Part shown: one piece after another, positions 26,827-35,725 of the stretch
How the letters are laid out: the number at the start of each line of letters is the position of its first letter
How positions within the stretch are numbered: position 1 is the first letter of the stretch
NCBI RefSeq assembly: GCF_902497785.1
Contig: NZ_CABVHK010000008.1
Span: 124,001-188,000 of the forward strand
Length of the DNA stretch: 64,000 bases
From: Pseudomonas fluorescens
Lineage (GTDB): Bacteria; Pseudomonadota; Gammaproteobacteria; Pseudomonadales; Pseudomonadaceae
Reading direction: 5' to 3'
Program-made: the position numbers and the translations under genes
Notes under the pieces: model-generated
What the model was told of the DNA's origin: nothing
The model's input: only the letters and a program-made list of their open reading frames with translations
The model's database searches: none

Positions 26827-27072
26827 TCAAATGGCCGACTTTTTATAGACGGCTATACGCCCTGCCATGCGCGCAAACACCAGTCCATAGTGCTCAAGGT
26901 TGGCGCGTACGTGTTTTCCAAAGCGATGGCGCGTGGATCGTTGCAGTGGCGCCCAAGTCACTTCGCCAATGATCTCGCGAATCTTGCGCTCTTGGCCGAG
27001 CGGCATAGCTACGACGTTGTGTTTCAGGGTTTCCGAAACGTTTTCCCAGTCCGAAGTCTGCGTAGTGTTCAT
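26827..27072 (-). CDS. Hypothetical 81-aa protein
   Basis: I do not recognise this small protein. It is moderately basic, begins MNTTQTSDWENVSETLKHNV and has a C-terminal half rich in basic and aromatic residues (RHRFGKHVRANLEHYGLVFA). A ribosome-binding site AAGGTG precedes the ATG. A palindrome AAAAGTTGCAACTTTT sits 13 bases upstream of the start; the same core occurs upstream of the neighbouring XRE gene, suggesting co-regulation. Confidence 0.65.
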   Translation of the reverse strand: MNTTQTSDWENVSETLKHNVVAMPLGQERKIREIIGEVTWAPLQRSTRHRFGKHVRANLEHYGLVFARMAGRIAVYKKSAI

Positions 27073-27084
27073 TTAGGGCACCTT

Positions 27085-27100
27085 AAAAGTTGCAACTTTT
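27085..27100. promoter_or_regulatory. Palindromic operator with core AAGTTGCAACTT
   Basis: AAAAGTTGCAACTTTT is a perfect 16-base palindrome just upstream of the 81-aa gene. Its 12-base core is repeated at 27579-27590, upstream of the XRE gene. Two such matches beside a small DNA-binding protein gene indicate a shared operator. Confidence 0.65.
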
Positions 27101-27128
27101 TTGTGGGTTGATGTTGCTTTTTTGCACA

Positions 27129-27515
27129 TCAGCCACGAATGGTGATTTCGATGCGGTCGACGTCCACACCAAACGTGAGCGCCAGGCCGGCTTTGGCTTC
27201 CGCGAGGGTCAGGGCTTTTACCTCGCCTGCCTTCGTGGTTATGGCATCCTCATCGGCTGATGGCGTAAGGGGCTCATGCAGCAGTGATCCCAATACGTCA
27301 GCTGGAATGTCGTACCCAAGTGCCTTGTTCAAGGCCAGCCAGGTGGTGTCGACGCGAGGTCGAGCGAACTCCCCGCAGTCAGGTTCTTCGTAGCGACGCG
27401 GCATGACCACATGGATCTTGGCTTCGCGGGCCAAGGCCGAGCGGCTCATGCCCAGCGATTCACGACGGGCTTTCAGGGCGGCTGGGAACTCGGGAGAGGA
27501 TGGGTAGGGAAGCAT
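27129..27515 (-). CDS. XRE-family helix-turn-helix regulator
   Basis: This 128-aa protein has an N-terminal helix-turn-helix (about residues 9-40, LKARRESLGMSRSALAREAK) typical of XRE/Cro-type DNA-binding proteins and antitoxins. The C-terminal half is unassigned. TAGGAG precedes the ATG at 27515. It lies between the methylase-like gene and the 81-aa gene on the same strand, and is the likely binder of the AAGTTGCAACTT palindromes on either side of it. Confidence 0.75.
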   Translation of the reverse strand: MLPYPSSPEFPAALKARRESLGMSRSALAREAKIHVVMPRRYEEPDCGEFARPRVDTTWLALNKALGYDIPADVLGSLLHEPLTPSADEDAITTKAGEVKALTLAEAKAGLALTFGVDVDRIEITIRG

Positions 27516-27574
27516 AATGACTCCTAGGCGGTGGCTGTAGGAGCTAATTTATCTTGTGACTGGTAACTCGTCAA

Positions 27575-27594
27575 TATCAAGTTGCAACTTGATA
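27575..27594. promoter_or_regulatory. Palindromic operator upstream of the XRE gene
   Basis: TATCAAGTTGCAACTTGATA is a perfect 20-base palindrome about 60 bases upstream of the XRE start codon. It shares the 12-base core AAGTTGCAACTT with the site at 27085-27100. Autoregulation by the XRE protein is the simplest reading. Confidence 0.7.
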
Positions 27595-27668
27595 GTGTGA
27601 TTATTGGTGGCTGTCAGGAGCCTCTGAGCGACCTCAGCGACAAGCTAGGTCGCGCGGCTCTGTTGTAG

Positions 27669-29423
27669 CTAGCGCCAGAATCCGGCGGAGAGGCCCGCCT
27701 GTCCGCGTTTAAGCTCTTCAATGGCTGCTTGAAGCCGCGCCTCAGCGTCCACTGCGTCACGCATTTTCTCGGCATCCAGTTCATCTGGCACGGGAACCGA
27801 CAACTCTTTAAGTGAGGCGAGTTGCAGCGTGGGCATCGTCGCCCCGACCATCAAGCGATTCAAGGCACTTTGGCCTGCCGCTGAGCGTAGGTATGTTAAA
27901 AGTACATGTGGGGTACACGACCCTTGTGGCAGCGCCCGCAGTACGACGAAGGATTGCCCGGCCAGCCAGCCGCCCTCACCCGGCGCGGGAACCGCTTGGA
28001 CCATCCCCACTTTGCCGACGGACCCTTTGATGGCGAGCACAATGTCATAGGGCTTGAGGAAGTAGCTGGTGGCTTTCGGAGAGCCTAAGTCGAACAGTGC
28101 CTCCTTGCCTGCGGACGGTATGTAAGCAAAATCGGGTACGTCCGCCGCCAAGACCTCACGCACTGCAACACCGGTGGTTGTGGTGGCATGTTGTCGGGCG
28201 CGGATGATCTCGAAGCCCTCGGACAATTTTATCGTTTGAAACGACGCGAGCGTTTTTTCCAGTTCGCGAACCGAATCCTCGACAACGTAACGTCCGACTT
28301 CCAGGCTAAAGTCCTGGCCTGACAACGTCTCGCTGTTCACGCTGGTGGCTTGAGGGGACGGGGACGTGTCGTTGATGAGGTCCAACAGCGCGGGTAAGTG
28401 GGTGAGTGTTGTGCGCTTGCGGCTGTCGATTGCCCGAAAGGCCGGGGCGTCTGCGTTCACAAACCGCACCTGCTCACTTGGACGGGCGGAATTTAAAATC
28501 AGGATCGCGGCTGAGGTGGTGGACCCGGCAAACAGCCCACTCGGCAGCGCAATCACGGCTTCAATCAATTGTCGTTCAACTAGCTCCTTCCTGAGCGTGC
28601 GCTCCGCCCCGACGCTGAACAGGACGGAGTTGGGCACCACGACCACGATTCGGCCTTGAGTGTGCGCGATCAGGTGCCGGATCTGGAGGATGCTCCCCGT
28701 CGAGGTTTTTTCGGGGAAGCGGTTAAACAGGTCTGATTCCACCGCAGTCGTAGGGTAACGAAGACCCATGGGCGGGGCTGCCACGGCGGCGTCAAACTGG
28801 ATCAACTGGCCAGCTTTGACCGCTGCGGGTGACAGGATCGGGTCTGTCGCGTGCACTGTGCTTTTACCCGCCTCCACCACCAGCGCGATGAGTGAAGCGA
28901 CGGCTGACGTGGCGGCCGTTTCAGTGGTCGGGGCAGTGTCTGATCGAAGGAGGCGCGTACTCAACTGCCCAGTTACATCCCAAGGTGCATACACCTGTTG
29001 GCCTGGGCGCAATTCAAGTAACGAAACCAATAGCTCTGCCAGCGTGGGGGCTAACGCCAGCGAAGGAGAAGCGCTGGGTGCCCAGTAGTAAGCATCGTCA
29101 AAATGCAGGTCTTTCAGGAGCCCTTGGGCGCCGAACAAACAAATCTTCTCCACCAGTGCATTCAGGGTGGGCAGGCTTTCCATTCGATCCCAGCCGCTGT
29201 CCACAGCGGCGTACCCCACACGCTCCAGCATACCTTTGAGTGCATCAACAGTGCCGGTCGTGCTCCGTCCGACGAAGCGCTGCATGGACTGTGAGTCATC
29301 GAGCGTTCCCTGCTCTTGTAAGCGCCACCAGTACAGGAAGGCCAAAACCGTCGCTACGGGCTCGCGTGATGCAGCGCTCACGGTCTCCAGCAGTTGGGTA
29401 AAAACCTTTTCATTGATGATCAT
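27669..29423 (-). CDS. N6-adenine methylase/specificity-subunit fusion with degenerate catalytic motifs
   Basis: This 584-aa protein resembles HsdM over about residues 1-390 (GRIVVVVPNSVLFSVGAERT and AVIALPSGLFAGSTTSAAIL match HsdM well). It resembles an HsdS recognition domain over the last 190 residues (YFLKPYDIVLAIKGSVGKVG). The SAM motif expected as DPxxGxGxFL reads APWDVTGQLS, and the expected NPPF reads APPM, so methylation activity is doubtful. I chose ATG at 29423 (MIINEKVFTQLLETVS), which has a GGAGAG ribosome-binding site. It may bind DNA as a sensor or blocker rather than modify it. Confidence 0.75.
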   Translation of the reverse strand: MIINEKVFTQLLETVSAASREPVATVLAFLYWWRLQEQGTLDDSQSMQRFVGRSTTGTVDALKGMLERVGYAAVDSGWDRMESLPTLNALVEKICLFGAQGLLKDLHFDDAYYWAPSASPSLALAPTLAELLVSLLELRPGQQVYAPWDVTGQLSTRLLRSDTAPTTETAATSAVASLIALVVEAGKSTVHATDPILSPAAVKAGQLIQFDAAVAAPPMGLRYPTTAVESDLFNRFPEKTSTGSILQIRHLIAHTQGRIVVVVPNSVLFSVGAERTLRKELVERQLIEAVIALPSGLFAGSTTSAAILILNSARPSEQVRFVNADAPAFRAIDSRKRTTLTHLPALLDLINDTSPSPQATSVNSETLSGQDFSLEVGRYVVEDSVRELEKTLASFQTIKLSEGFEIIRARQHATTTTGVAVREVLAADVPDFAYIPSAGKEALFDLGSPKATSYFLKPYDIVLAIKGSVGKVGMVQAVPAPGEGGWLAGQSFVVLRALPQGSCTPHVLLTYLRSAAGQSALNRLMVGATMPTLQLASLKELSVPVPDELDAEKMRDAVDAEARLQAAIEELKRGQAGLSAGFWR

Positions 29424-29485
29424 GGTGACGCTCTCCGATAAAAACTGAATACGCACGAGTTGCCCAACCAAGGTAGCGATTACAA

Positions 29486-29530
29486 AGCAATGCGTCAAAT
29501 AAGTATTGACTACTTATTTGACGCATTGCT
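29486..29530. repeat. Perfect 20-bp inverted repeat
   Basis: Arms at 29486-29505 (agcaatgcgtcaaataagta) and 29511-29530 are exact reverse complements separated by TTGAC. The repeat lies between the 135-aa gene and the methylase-like gene, both on the minus strand. It is AT-rich and lacks a T-run, so it looks more like a protein-binding site than a terminator. Confidence 0.85.
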
Positions 29531-29583
29531 AGTATTTGCCTCGTGAGATCAAGAGCTGTCGGAAGCGGTAGATGCGTAACGAC

Positions 29584-29991
29584 TCAATGTCGTGTGACGG
29601 TCTCCTCGTCCAGGTGCCAATGAATCAAAATGTCGTCCAGGGGATAGGCATGAACGAGCCTCTTTGCCAGCGCATCCAGGTTGTCGTCGTTGACGGCGTA
29701 GGCGTAGACGCGGGTTTCGAGCAGTTCGGACAGCTGAATACTGAGGTCGAGAGCTTCTTCTGGTTCAAGACAGAAAATGATCAGCTCGATACCGCGTTCG
29801 GGATGATTCGGCAGATCCCAGGCATCGGCCAGAAAAATAGTGCCGTAGGGCTCAAGCACTCTCCTCACCTGCCCATAGTTGAGTAGCAGTGCAAGGTGTT
29901 GGCGCGGCCAGACCGTCATGCACTGGTCTTTGAAATGACCTTGGGCATCGAAGAGATCGCGAATCCACTGCCGACGCTTGGGCGCTTTCAT
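29584..29991 (-). CDS. Hypothetical 135-aa protein
   Basis: I do not recognise this protein. It is acidic in its second half (PEEALDLSIQLSELLETRVY) and has no membrane segment. The start ATG at 29991 has only a weak ribosome-binding site. It is upstream of and on the same strand as the methylase/specificity fusion, separated by a 20-bp inverted repeat, and is divergent from tnsA. It could be a partner of the fusion protein, but this is inference from position. Confidence 0.6.
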   Translation of the reverse strand: MKAPKRRQWIRDLFDAQGHFKDQCMTVWPRQHLALLLNYGQVRRVLEPYGTIFLADAWDLPNHPERGIELIIFCLEPEEALDLSIQLSELLETRVYAYAVNDDNLDALAKRLVHAYPLDDILIHWHLDEETVTRH

Positions 29992-30225
29992 GAGAGTTCC
30001 AAGGGAGTAAGTTGACCAGTCGTCAGAATCATTTTGTTGGGTAGAGTGGCTGTTTTGTCACCATGAAAAATGTCAAAAAAGTAACGTGTTGATTTTTATA
30101 TTCAAACTTGTTGATGTTATGTCAATGCTATAAACCATAATTTAGTAGTATCAAGTAAGCGCGTATTGAAGTTTGCAATATTCCTAGGCTAGCAAATAAT
30201 CCATACATAGCCAGGAGCGTTTCAC

Positions 30226-30954
30226 ATGATCAAAGATCATCAGAGTCCTCACTTTGCGCGTGACGTCACGCGACGAATTCGTCGAGGCAAAAGAGCACTT
30301 GCGTTCAATTCACTGAAAGGTGAAGGCGGCGAACTTCGTGTCGAAAGTGCATTGGAAAAAAACGTTGGGCTCTTGCTGGAAGCCGATCCACGTGTGAAAA
30401 GTTACACAGCACAACCCTTTACGCTAGAAATCATCAGTAATACGTTGTTGCCGACTAAAGACGATTATAAGAAGCCAGCAGGTGTTACGCCGAGTTTTTA
30501 TACGCCAGACTTTCGCTGTGTGATGGCCGATGGCTCGTTGATTGCCGTCGACGCTAAACACACTTCGTTTATTGAGAAGTTTGAAGAAAAGCGGCCGGCG
30601 ATTGAGGCGTGTTTTTATCAGCACGGTATTCGCTTTCTGATCGTTCCGGATACGGCGGTATCCAAAGCAATGGTCGCAAATATGTCCTGTCTTCATAACC
30701 TGCGCGCGGACTTTCTTAAAGCGTTTAGAGATCAGGCTACTCAAGAACTGGAGTCCGCTTTGGCGATAAAACCGCAGTGGCCCATTTTTGAGCTGGCGGC
30801 GCTGTTGACGGGTGGAAAGGCCGCCGTCTTGGCAGGCATTTTGAGTGGGACACTGGCGGCAGACCTCAATATCTCACTGTTCACCGAACAGTCGACGGTA
30901 TCGGCCGCTCACGGTGACCTCAGCCATTTCCAGTTGTTGGAGTTGGGCCAATGA
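30226..30954 (+). CDS. tnsA: Tn7-like transposase subunit TnsA (endonuclease)
   Basis: This 242-aa protein makes the 5'-strand cuts at the transposon ends, allowing cut-and-paste movement with TnsB. A PD-(D/E)xK-type site is visible: an acidic residue in GEGGELRVESA (E40), the aspartate of YTPDF (D95) and DAK (D109, K111). AGGAG precedes the ATG. The tnsA stop and tnsB start overlap as ATGA. TGTCA boxes at 30056, 30071 and 30120 lie upstream and may mediate regulation by TnsB. Confidence 0.92.
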   Translation: MIKDHQSPHFARDVTRRIRRGKRALAFNSLKGEGGELRVESALEKNVGLLLEADPRVKSYTAQPFTLEIISNTLLPTKDDYKKPAGVTPSFYTPDFRCVMADGSLIAVDAKHTSFIEKFEEKRPAIEACFYQHGIRFLIVPDTAVSKAMVANMSCLHNLRADFLKAFRDQATQELESALAIKPQWPIFELAALLTGGKAAVLAGILSGTLAADLNISLFTEQSTVSAAHGDLSHFQLLELGQ

Positions 30955-32906
30955 GAAGTGCATTTGCCGCCAACAGTGTGGTTTTTTCAGGGTCCCGTCT
31001 GCTGAGAGTGGACTCCTTGCGCCCAGAGATCTCGCAGATTGTATTGGTGGGTGATAAAGGCGAAGAGTTCGTCAGTAGTTTTGACGAGTTTCACGAGCGT
31101 GTGGCTCGCGGCCAATACCGTTGGGTCTCCAATAGCGCGACAACACCTATTGCGGAAATACCGGTCAGGCATTTGACGAAGACTGAGCGTTGTGCGCTGG
31201 ACCATCGTCTGGAGTTGTTGGAACTTGTACGGAGGGGGCGCAACGACGAAAAATCGTGGAGCGCCATCATTGTACAGCTGGACGAGTATTGCCGTACCCA
31301 AGGTATTACGGTTCCTAATCTGCGAACACTTCAACGTTGGAGAAAAGCGGATCACATTGCTACGGCGACTGATCAATTGGCGCCTTTCTACAGTGCCCGT
31401 GGCAACAAGCGGCCATTCAAAACACTGGAAGATCTTGATTTTGAAGAAACCGTAACGGATGAGATTTTCAAATGGTTCTGTGAGACCGATAAATTCAATG
31501 TCAGTCAGATAACCAAGTTGGTTAATCATCGTTGTCGCGAACGGGCGGAGGAACGCAATATGTTTTTTAAAGGTATTTCGCGCCGTAGTATTGGCCGTAG
31601 ATTGAAAGCCCTGACTCAAACGCTGTTGACGTTTGGACGCGTGGATAAAACCACCTACGCCCAGGAAATGCGTGGCGCCATCAAGAAGTTGGTCGTGGAG
31701 CGCCCCTATGAGCGTGTCGAAGTTGATGCCACGCCCCTGGACGTTTTCTGTTGTGACGAAAACGGCAAGATCATCGGCCGTCCGACGTGCTACGCCGGTA
31801 TTGATTCGGCCACGGGTGCGATTGTCATGATCAAGTGTTCAATACAAAAGCCCTCGCAGGACTTTGTGTTGTCGGCACTGGAATTCTGTTTCTCTCCGAA
31901 AGGGGAGGAGTTCAGTCAGAAATACAACCTTAAACATCCATGGCTCGCACCCACCAGCCTTGAAAGTATCGTCCTGGACAACGCGCAAGAACACCACGGA
32001 GGTGTGGTGCTTAATGCACTGCGCTACCTCAACACGGTGATTGATTATCCAATGGCCGGGAAACCTCAGGCCAAGCCTTACATCGAGCGTTTTTTTGGCA
32101 CGCTCAAAGCGCACCTGATCAATACCTGTCCGGGCTCTGTCGTCTCTCAAAGCAAGATGGAAAAAGATCCCATCGGTCGAGCGATGACTCAGAATTTGTA
32201 CACGGTCGCTGAATTGGAGGCGTTGATTATTCGCTGGGTAGCCGATGTGTACATGCAAACCCCCAGTTCAAGGCTCGAAAGCCGCTTCGGAGTAGGCACC
32301 AGTCCGGCTAAAGCCATGGCGCTGTTGAAGCAGCAGTATGTGGTTCTGCCCCCTCCGAATCCCGAGGAGTTCCGTGCGGCTTGTCTGCGTTATCACTCGC
32401 AAGAACTCACGCTGAGTCGCGTAGGCATCAGTTTCGACACGATGACTTACCACAGCCGCGAATTGGATCATTTGTACAAGGAGCTGGGTATGAAACGCAA
32501 AGTTCAGGTGCGCTACTACCCGCTGGACTGTCTTGAGATTTTCGTCGTTGATCCGCGTAATCGAGACAACCTGATCGTGGCGCGCAATCGAGAACCGGCG
32601 ATGCCACTGATCAGCTTTGAAGAAGCCCGAGCAATTCGTAAATCGCATCGTAAAAGCGATGCCGCGCTCTCAGGCGAGGAGTACCAAGCGGCCCATGTGC
32701 GGATGCTGCGTGAGAATCACGCGAAGGCCAAATCCGGGAAAGTTGGTGATCGTAACCGTGCCGCCCGCCAAGCAGAGCGGGAGGCCCATCGACAGCAACA
32801 GCTGCGCGAGCGTGTGGTCCAGGACGCGCCAGCAGCTTCGCTCAGTGCTCAGCCCCTCATCGCCGCTCCGCGCCGAAAAAAAATGCGTGGGGGTGATTCG
32901 GTATGA
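30951..32906 (+). CDS. tnsB: Tn7-like transposase TnsB (DDE integrase)
   Basis: This 651-aa protein cuts and joins the 3' ends of the element. The RNase H-type triad is intact: D259 in VEVDATPLDV, D343 in SIVLDNAQ and E379 in KPYIERFFGTLK, with 35 residues between the second D and the E. The N-terminal third has helix-turn-helix character (for the end repeats), and the C-terminus matches Mu-type transposases. It is coupled to tnsA and tnsC by 4-base overlaps. Confidence 0.95.
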   Translation: MRSAFAANSVVFSGSRLLRVDSLRPEISQIVLVGDKGEEFVSSFDEFHERVARGQYRWVSNSATTPIAEIPVRHLTKTERCALDHRLELLELVRRGRNDEKSWSAIIVQLDEYCRTQGITVPNLRTLQRWRKADHIATATDQLAPFYSARGNKRPFKTLEDLDFEETVTDEIFKWFCETDKFNVSQITKLVNHRCRERAEERNMFFKGISRRSIGRRLKALTQTLLTFGRVDKTTYAQEMRGAIKKLVVERPYERVEVDATPLDVFCCDENGKIIGRPTCYAGIDSATGAIVMIKCSIQKPSQDFVLSALEFCFSPKGEEFSQKYNLKHPWLAPTSLESIVLDNAQEHHGGVVLNALRYLNTVIDYPMAGKPQAKPYIERFFGTLKAHLINTCPGSVVSQSKMEKDPIGRAMTQNLYTVAELEALIIRWVADVYMQTPSSRLESRFGVGTSPAKAMALLKQQYVVLPPPNPEEFRAACLRYHSQELTLSRVGISFDTMTYHSRELDHLYKELGMKRKVQVRYYPLDCLEIFVVDPRNRDNLIVARNREPAMPLISFEEARAIRKSHRKSDAALSGEEYQAAHVRMLRENHAKAKSGKVGDRNRAARQAEREAHRQQQLRERVVQDAPAASLSAQPLIAAPRRKKMRGGDSV

Positions 32907-33853
32907 CCGCATTGGTGAAGCATGAACTCATTGAACATGCGTTGTTTGTCCAAGCGTTGCAGCGCATTGAAGCGGTCGTGGCGCGCGGTCTGGCGGGCGA
33001 GTCATTGATCCTTCCAATATTCGGCCCGACCCGTGTCGGCAAAACCGAGCTGATCAAGACGGTAATGGTGGATCATCCGGACAGTGTCGTGGATGGGATA
33101 AAGCGCATGCCGGTGATCCGAGTCGTCACCCCGGTCAATCCGACACGCCGCTCACTGCCGGTAGCACTGTTGGAAGCATTGGGATCCCGACGTTATGGCC
33201 GTTCCAGTGCGGAAGAGCTGACCCGTATGGCATGCGAGCTACTGAAAGTCACCGGTACCCGAGTCTTGATCTTTGATGAAATGCAGCACTTTGCTGAGCG
33301 CGGTTCAGTAACGGCCGCGCGTGAGGCTGCCGACTGGCTAAAGGTGTTGGCTGAAGAAATGAACCTAACGCTTATTTTGACAGGTCTTCCAATTGCCAAA
33401 GAGGTCCTCACACGTAATGAGCAACTGCGAGATCGGGCCGAAGCCGTGCATGAGTTTAGGCCCTACAACTGGAATCACGCAGAGGAGCAGTTGGAGTTTC
33501 GTAAGGCCCTTGTTTCGCTGATGGAAGTGTTCATCGACGCCGGTTGGGAAGTGCCCGATGCGTCCGATATCGCGTTCAGCCAGCGGGTCTATGGTTCCTG
33601 CCTCGGTCGTGTGGGCATGTTGTTTAAGCTGTTTAACGCCGCTGAACAGTTGGCAAAATCTAAGCGCATTACCGAGAAGACCTTGTTTAAAGCACACGCT
33701 GAAACCGTGGGTACCGGCTTTCTTCAATTCAATCCGTTCGAACAGGGCAATCCTCCAGCCGAAAGTTTGCTGGGGCAAGGCTTCGTCAGAATGCTTGAAG
33801 AGGCTCACATGGCGCCACCCAGTGGCGTTCGCAGTCGGAGTGCGCGCCCATGA
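32903..33853 (+). CDS. tnsC: Tn7-like transposition regulator TnsC (AAA+ ATPase)
   Basis: This 316-aa ATPase is expected to link the target-selecting TniQ protein to the TnsAB transposase. Walker A is GPTRVGKT (residues 41-48) and Walker B is LIFDE (D125, E126). It is shorter than Tn7 TnsC (about 555 aa) and closer in size to TniB-type proteins. The start and stop overlap tnsB and tniQ by 4 bases each. Confidence 0.92.
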   Translation: MTALVKHELIEHALFVQALQRIEAVVARGLAGESLILPIFGPTRVGKTELIKTVMVDHPDSVVDGIKRMPVIRVVTPVNPTRRSLPVALLEALGSRRYGRSSAEELTRMACELLKVTGTRVLIFDEMQHFAERGSVTAAREAADWLKVLAEEMNLTLILTGLPIAKEVLTRNEQLRDRAEAVHEFRPYNWNHAEEQLEFRKALVSLMEVFIDAGWEVPDASDIAFSQRVYGSCLGRVGMLFKLFNAAEQLAKSKRITEKTLFKAHAETVGTGFLQFNPFEQGNPPAESLLGQGFVRMLEEAHMAPPSGVRSRSARP

Positions 33854-35706
33854 CCCTGATCGTTAAGCTGACTCCGTATGAAAACGAAAGCCTCGCCGGG
33901 TATTTGCTGCGCTTGAGCGAGCGTAATATCGTGCCCAATGTGAAGCGCCTACTGGGCTCTCTCGACCTGAAACCGCGTCTGGAATATGACGCGCTTCAAC
34001 TTCATAAAATGGCCGAGGCCTTCGGGGTGGATTCCGTCGAGCTGAGTCAGCGACAACCCAGTGTAGACGCCAGCACAGCGCTGTTGCGGCGCAAGTTTCA
34101 GCGCGGCGAGGTGCAACCGGTGTGTACGGCGTGTCTGGCAGAGCAGCCCTACGTGCGGATGGCCTGGGGCCATGTGTTGGTGACGGCCTGCCCGACCCAT
34201 CACCTGACGCTGCTCGACGTGTGCCCGCGCTGCACCTTGCCGCTCTCCACGGCTCGCGAGCGTATCGGCCATTGTGATTGTGGGCAGTCATTGACCGCAC
34301 TGGCCCGCCCCGCTGCCACAGAGCCTGAACTCGCTATAACCGCCCTGCTGATGGGCGTGGAGCATCCTGCCCGGCAGTTGCTGCCGCTGCCCTGGCGGGA
34401 GGACCAGCCGCCGGCCAGCATCGCCGAGCTGTTGGTCTTCCTGGCCAAGCACCTTTCGCCCGAGGGGGCGGAGAAAAAACGAGGCACGGCCGCCCGCCCC
34501 TCCTCGTTGGCGGACGCCCGGCAGGAGCTGAACAAGGTCTGGAGCGTGATCGCGCAGTGGCCGATGGGGTTTGACGGTCGCATTGACGCACTCCTGATCG
34601 GCAGTGAAGGACCGGGTTTGGCCAAGCGCCTGGGTGGCTGGTATCGCGCGCTGCACCAGCACTTTGCTGATTCGGCGTATGACTTCATTCATGAGGCGCT
34701 GATGCGCCAGCTAACGGAAAATTTTGACGGTCATCTCAACCTGCGCCTCAGTACCGTCGATCCCCAGCACCTCCAGGAGAAGTGCTGGTTGACCGCTGAG
34801 GAGGCGGGTCGCTTGATCGGGATGGGCGCGGAGTTGGTGCGTTCGGCGATCACCACCCAGGAAGTGAAAGGTAAGGTGGTCTTGTCGGGGGCGAATCGGT
34901 TTTTCTCGATTCATCGCGATGAGGTGGAGACCATCCGGCGTAATCGACAGGCCTATTACACCGCCACTGAGGTGCGTAAACAGCTGGGTGTGTCCAAGGT
35001 CCTGTTTGAACGCCTGATGCAGGCGGGTGCCTTGCGCAAGCAAGTCAAAAAACAGCGCCCGGCGCTGGTGTCAGCCGAGTTTAAGGTCAAGGACGTGGAG
35101 GCTTTGGTGGCTCGCCTGCACGGTGCACTGGCGCCGCGTGAGGTGCCGATGGCGCGGCAAATTGGCCTGCATGATATTTCGGTGCGTCGTGGCATTTCCA
35201 CGGACCGCATTTGCTCGGTCCTGCACAAAATACTCGCCCTCGAAATTCGGCCGGTGGCGCTTAACCCAAGCCTGCACGGTTTGGCGGGCCTGCGGTTCGA
35301 CCTCGATGACCTCAAGGAAGAGGTGGTCGAGGAACAGCCAGAGGTCAAGTTGCTGGTGAGTGAGGTGGTCAATCTGCGTGGCTGGAAACAGGAATGCATC
35401 ATGACCTGGATTAAACAGGGCTTGTTGAAGGCCACCGTTGAAACACGAGACAACCGTGCAGTGACGCTTATTTCACTGTCGGCCTTGTTGGACTTTATGT
35501 CCAACTATGCGGTGTTGGCCGAACTTGCGCATCGGGCTAACAGCAAGTCGCCGTGGATATTGCGCGGACTGATGCCGGCCGGGGTTAAACCGGTCTCCAC
35601 TAAGGCCTCTTATGGGGTGCAGCGCGGGCTGTTGCTCAGTATTGATGAACTGCTGGCCGCCGCCCAGTGGAATAAACGTGGCTCGGATAAGCACGAGACG
35701 GCCTGA
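33850..35706 (+). CDS. TniQ/TnsD-family target-selection protein
   Basis: This 618-aa protein has an N-terminal TniQ domain (KLTPYENESLAGYLLRLSER). A zinc-binding part carries cysteines at about 92, 95, 114, 125, 128, 142 and 144 with histidines at 117/118. The long C-terminal half contains about four helix-turn-helix-like repeats, at roughly 313-365, 368-420, 437-480 and 503-545. That build matches TnsD proteins that bind a fixed attachment site. The element sits directly behind gyrB, so the gyrB 3' end is the likely target. It is the last gene of the tns operon. Confidence 0.9.
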   Translation: MTLIVKLTPYENESLAGYLLRLSERNIVPNVKRLLGSLDLKPRLEYDALQLHKMAEAFGVDSVELSQRQPSVDASTALLRRKFQRGEVQPVCTACLAEQPYVRMAWGHVLVTACPTHHLTLLDVCPRCTLPLSTARERIGHCDCGQSLTALARPAATEPELAITALLMGVEHPARQLLPLPWREDQPPASIAELLVFLAKHLSPEGAEKKRGTAARPSSLADARQELNKVWSVIAQWPMGFDGRIDALLIGSEGPGLAKRLGGWYRALHQHFADSAYDFIHEALMRQLTENFDGHLNLRLSTVDPQHLQEKCWLTAEEAGRLIGMGAELVRSAITTQEVKGKVVLSGANRFFSIHRDEVETIRRNRQAYYTATEVRKQLGVSKVLFERLMQAGALRKQVKKQRPALVSAEFKVKDVEALVARLHGALAPREVPMARQIGLHDISVRRGISTDRICSVLHKILALEIRPVALNPSLHGLAGLRFDLDDLKEEVVEEQPEVKLLVSEVVNLRGWKQECIMTWIKQGLLKATVETRDNRAVTLISLSALLDFMSNYAVLAELAHRANSKSPWILRGLMPAGVKPVSTKASYGVQRGLLLSIDELLAAAQWNKRGSDKHETA

Positions 35707-35725
35707 AGTTATAAGTAGATCGGCC

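Noticed and set aside
26670..27111. Plus-strand frames opposite the 81-aa gene
   Set aside because: Poor starts and residue composition; the minus-strand gene has the ribosome-binding site and operator.
30056..30124. TGTCA repeats upstream of tnsA as the left end of a smaller nested transposon
   Set aside because: The bases before 30056 (GTTTT) do not match the duplication at the right end, and similarity to the terminal repeat is only partial.
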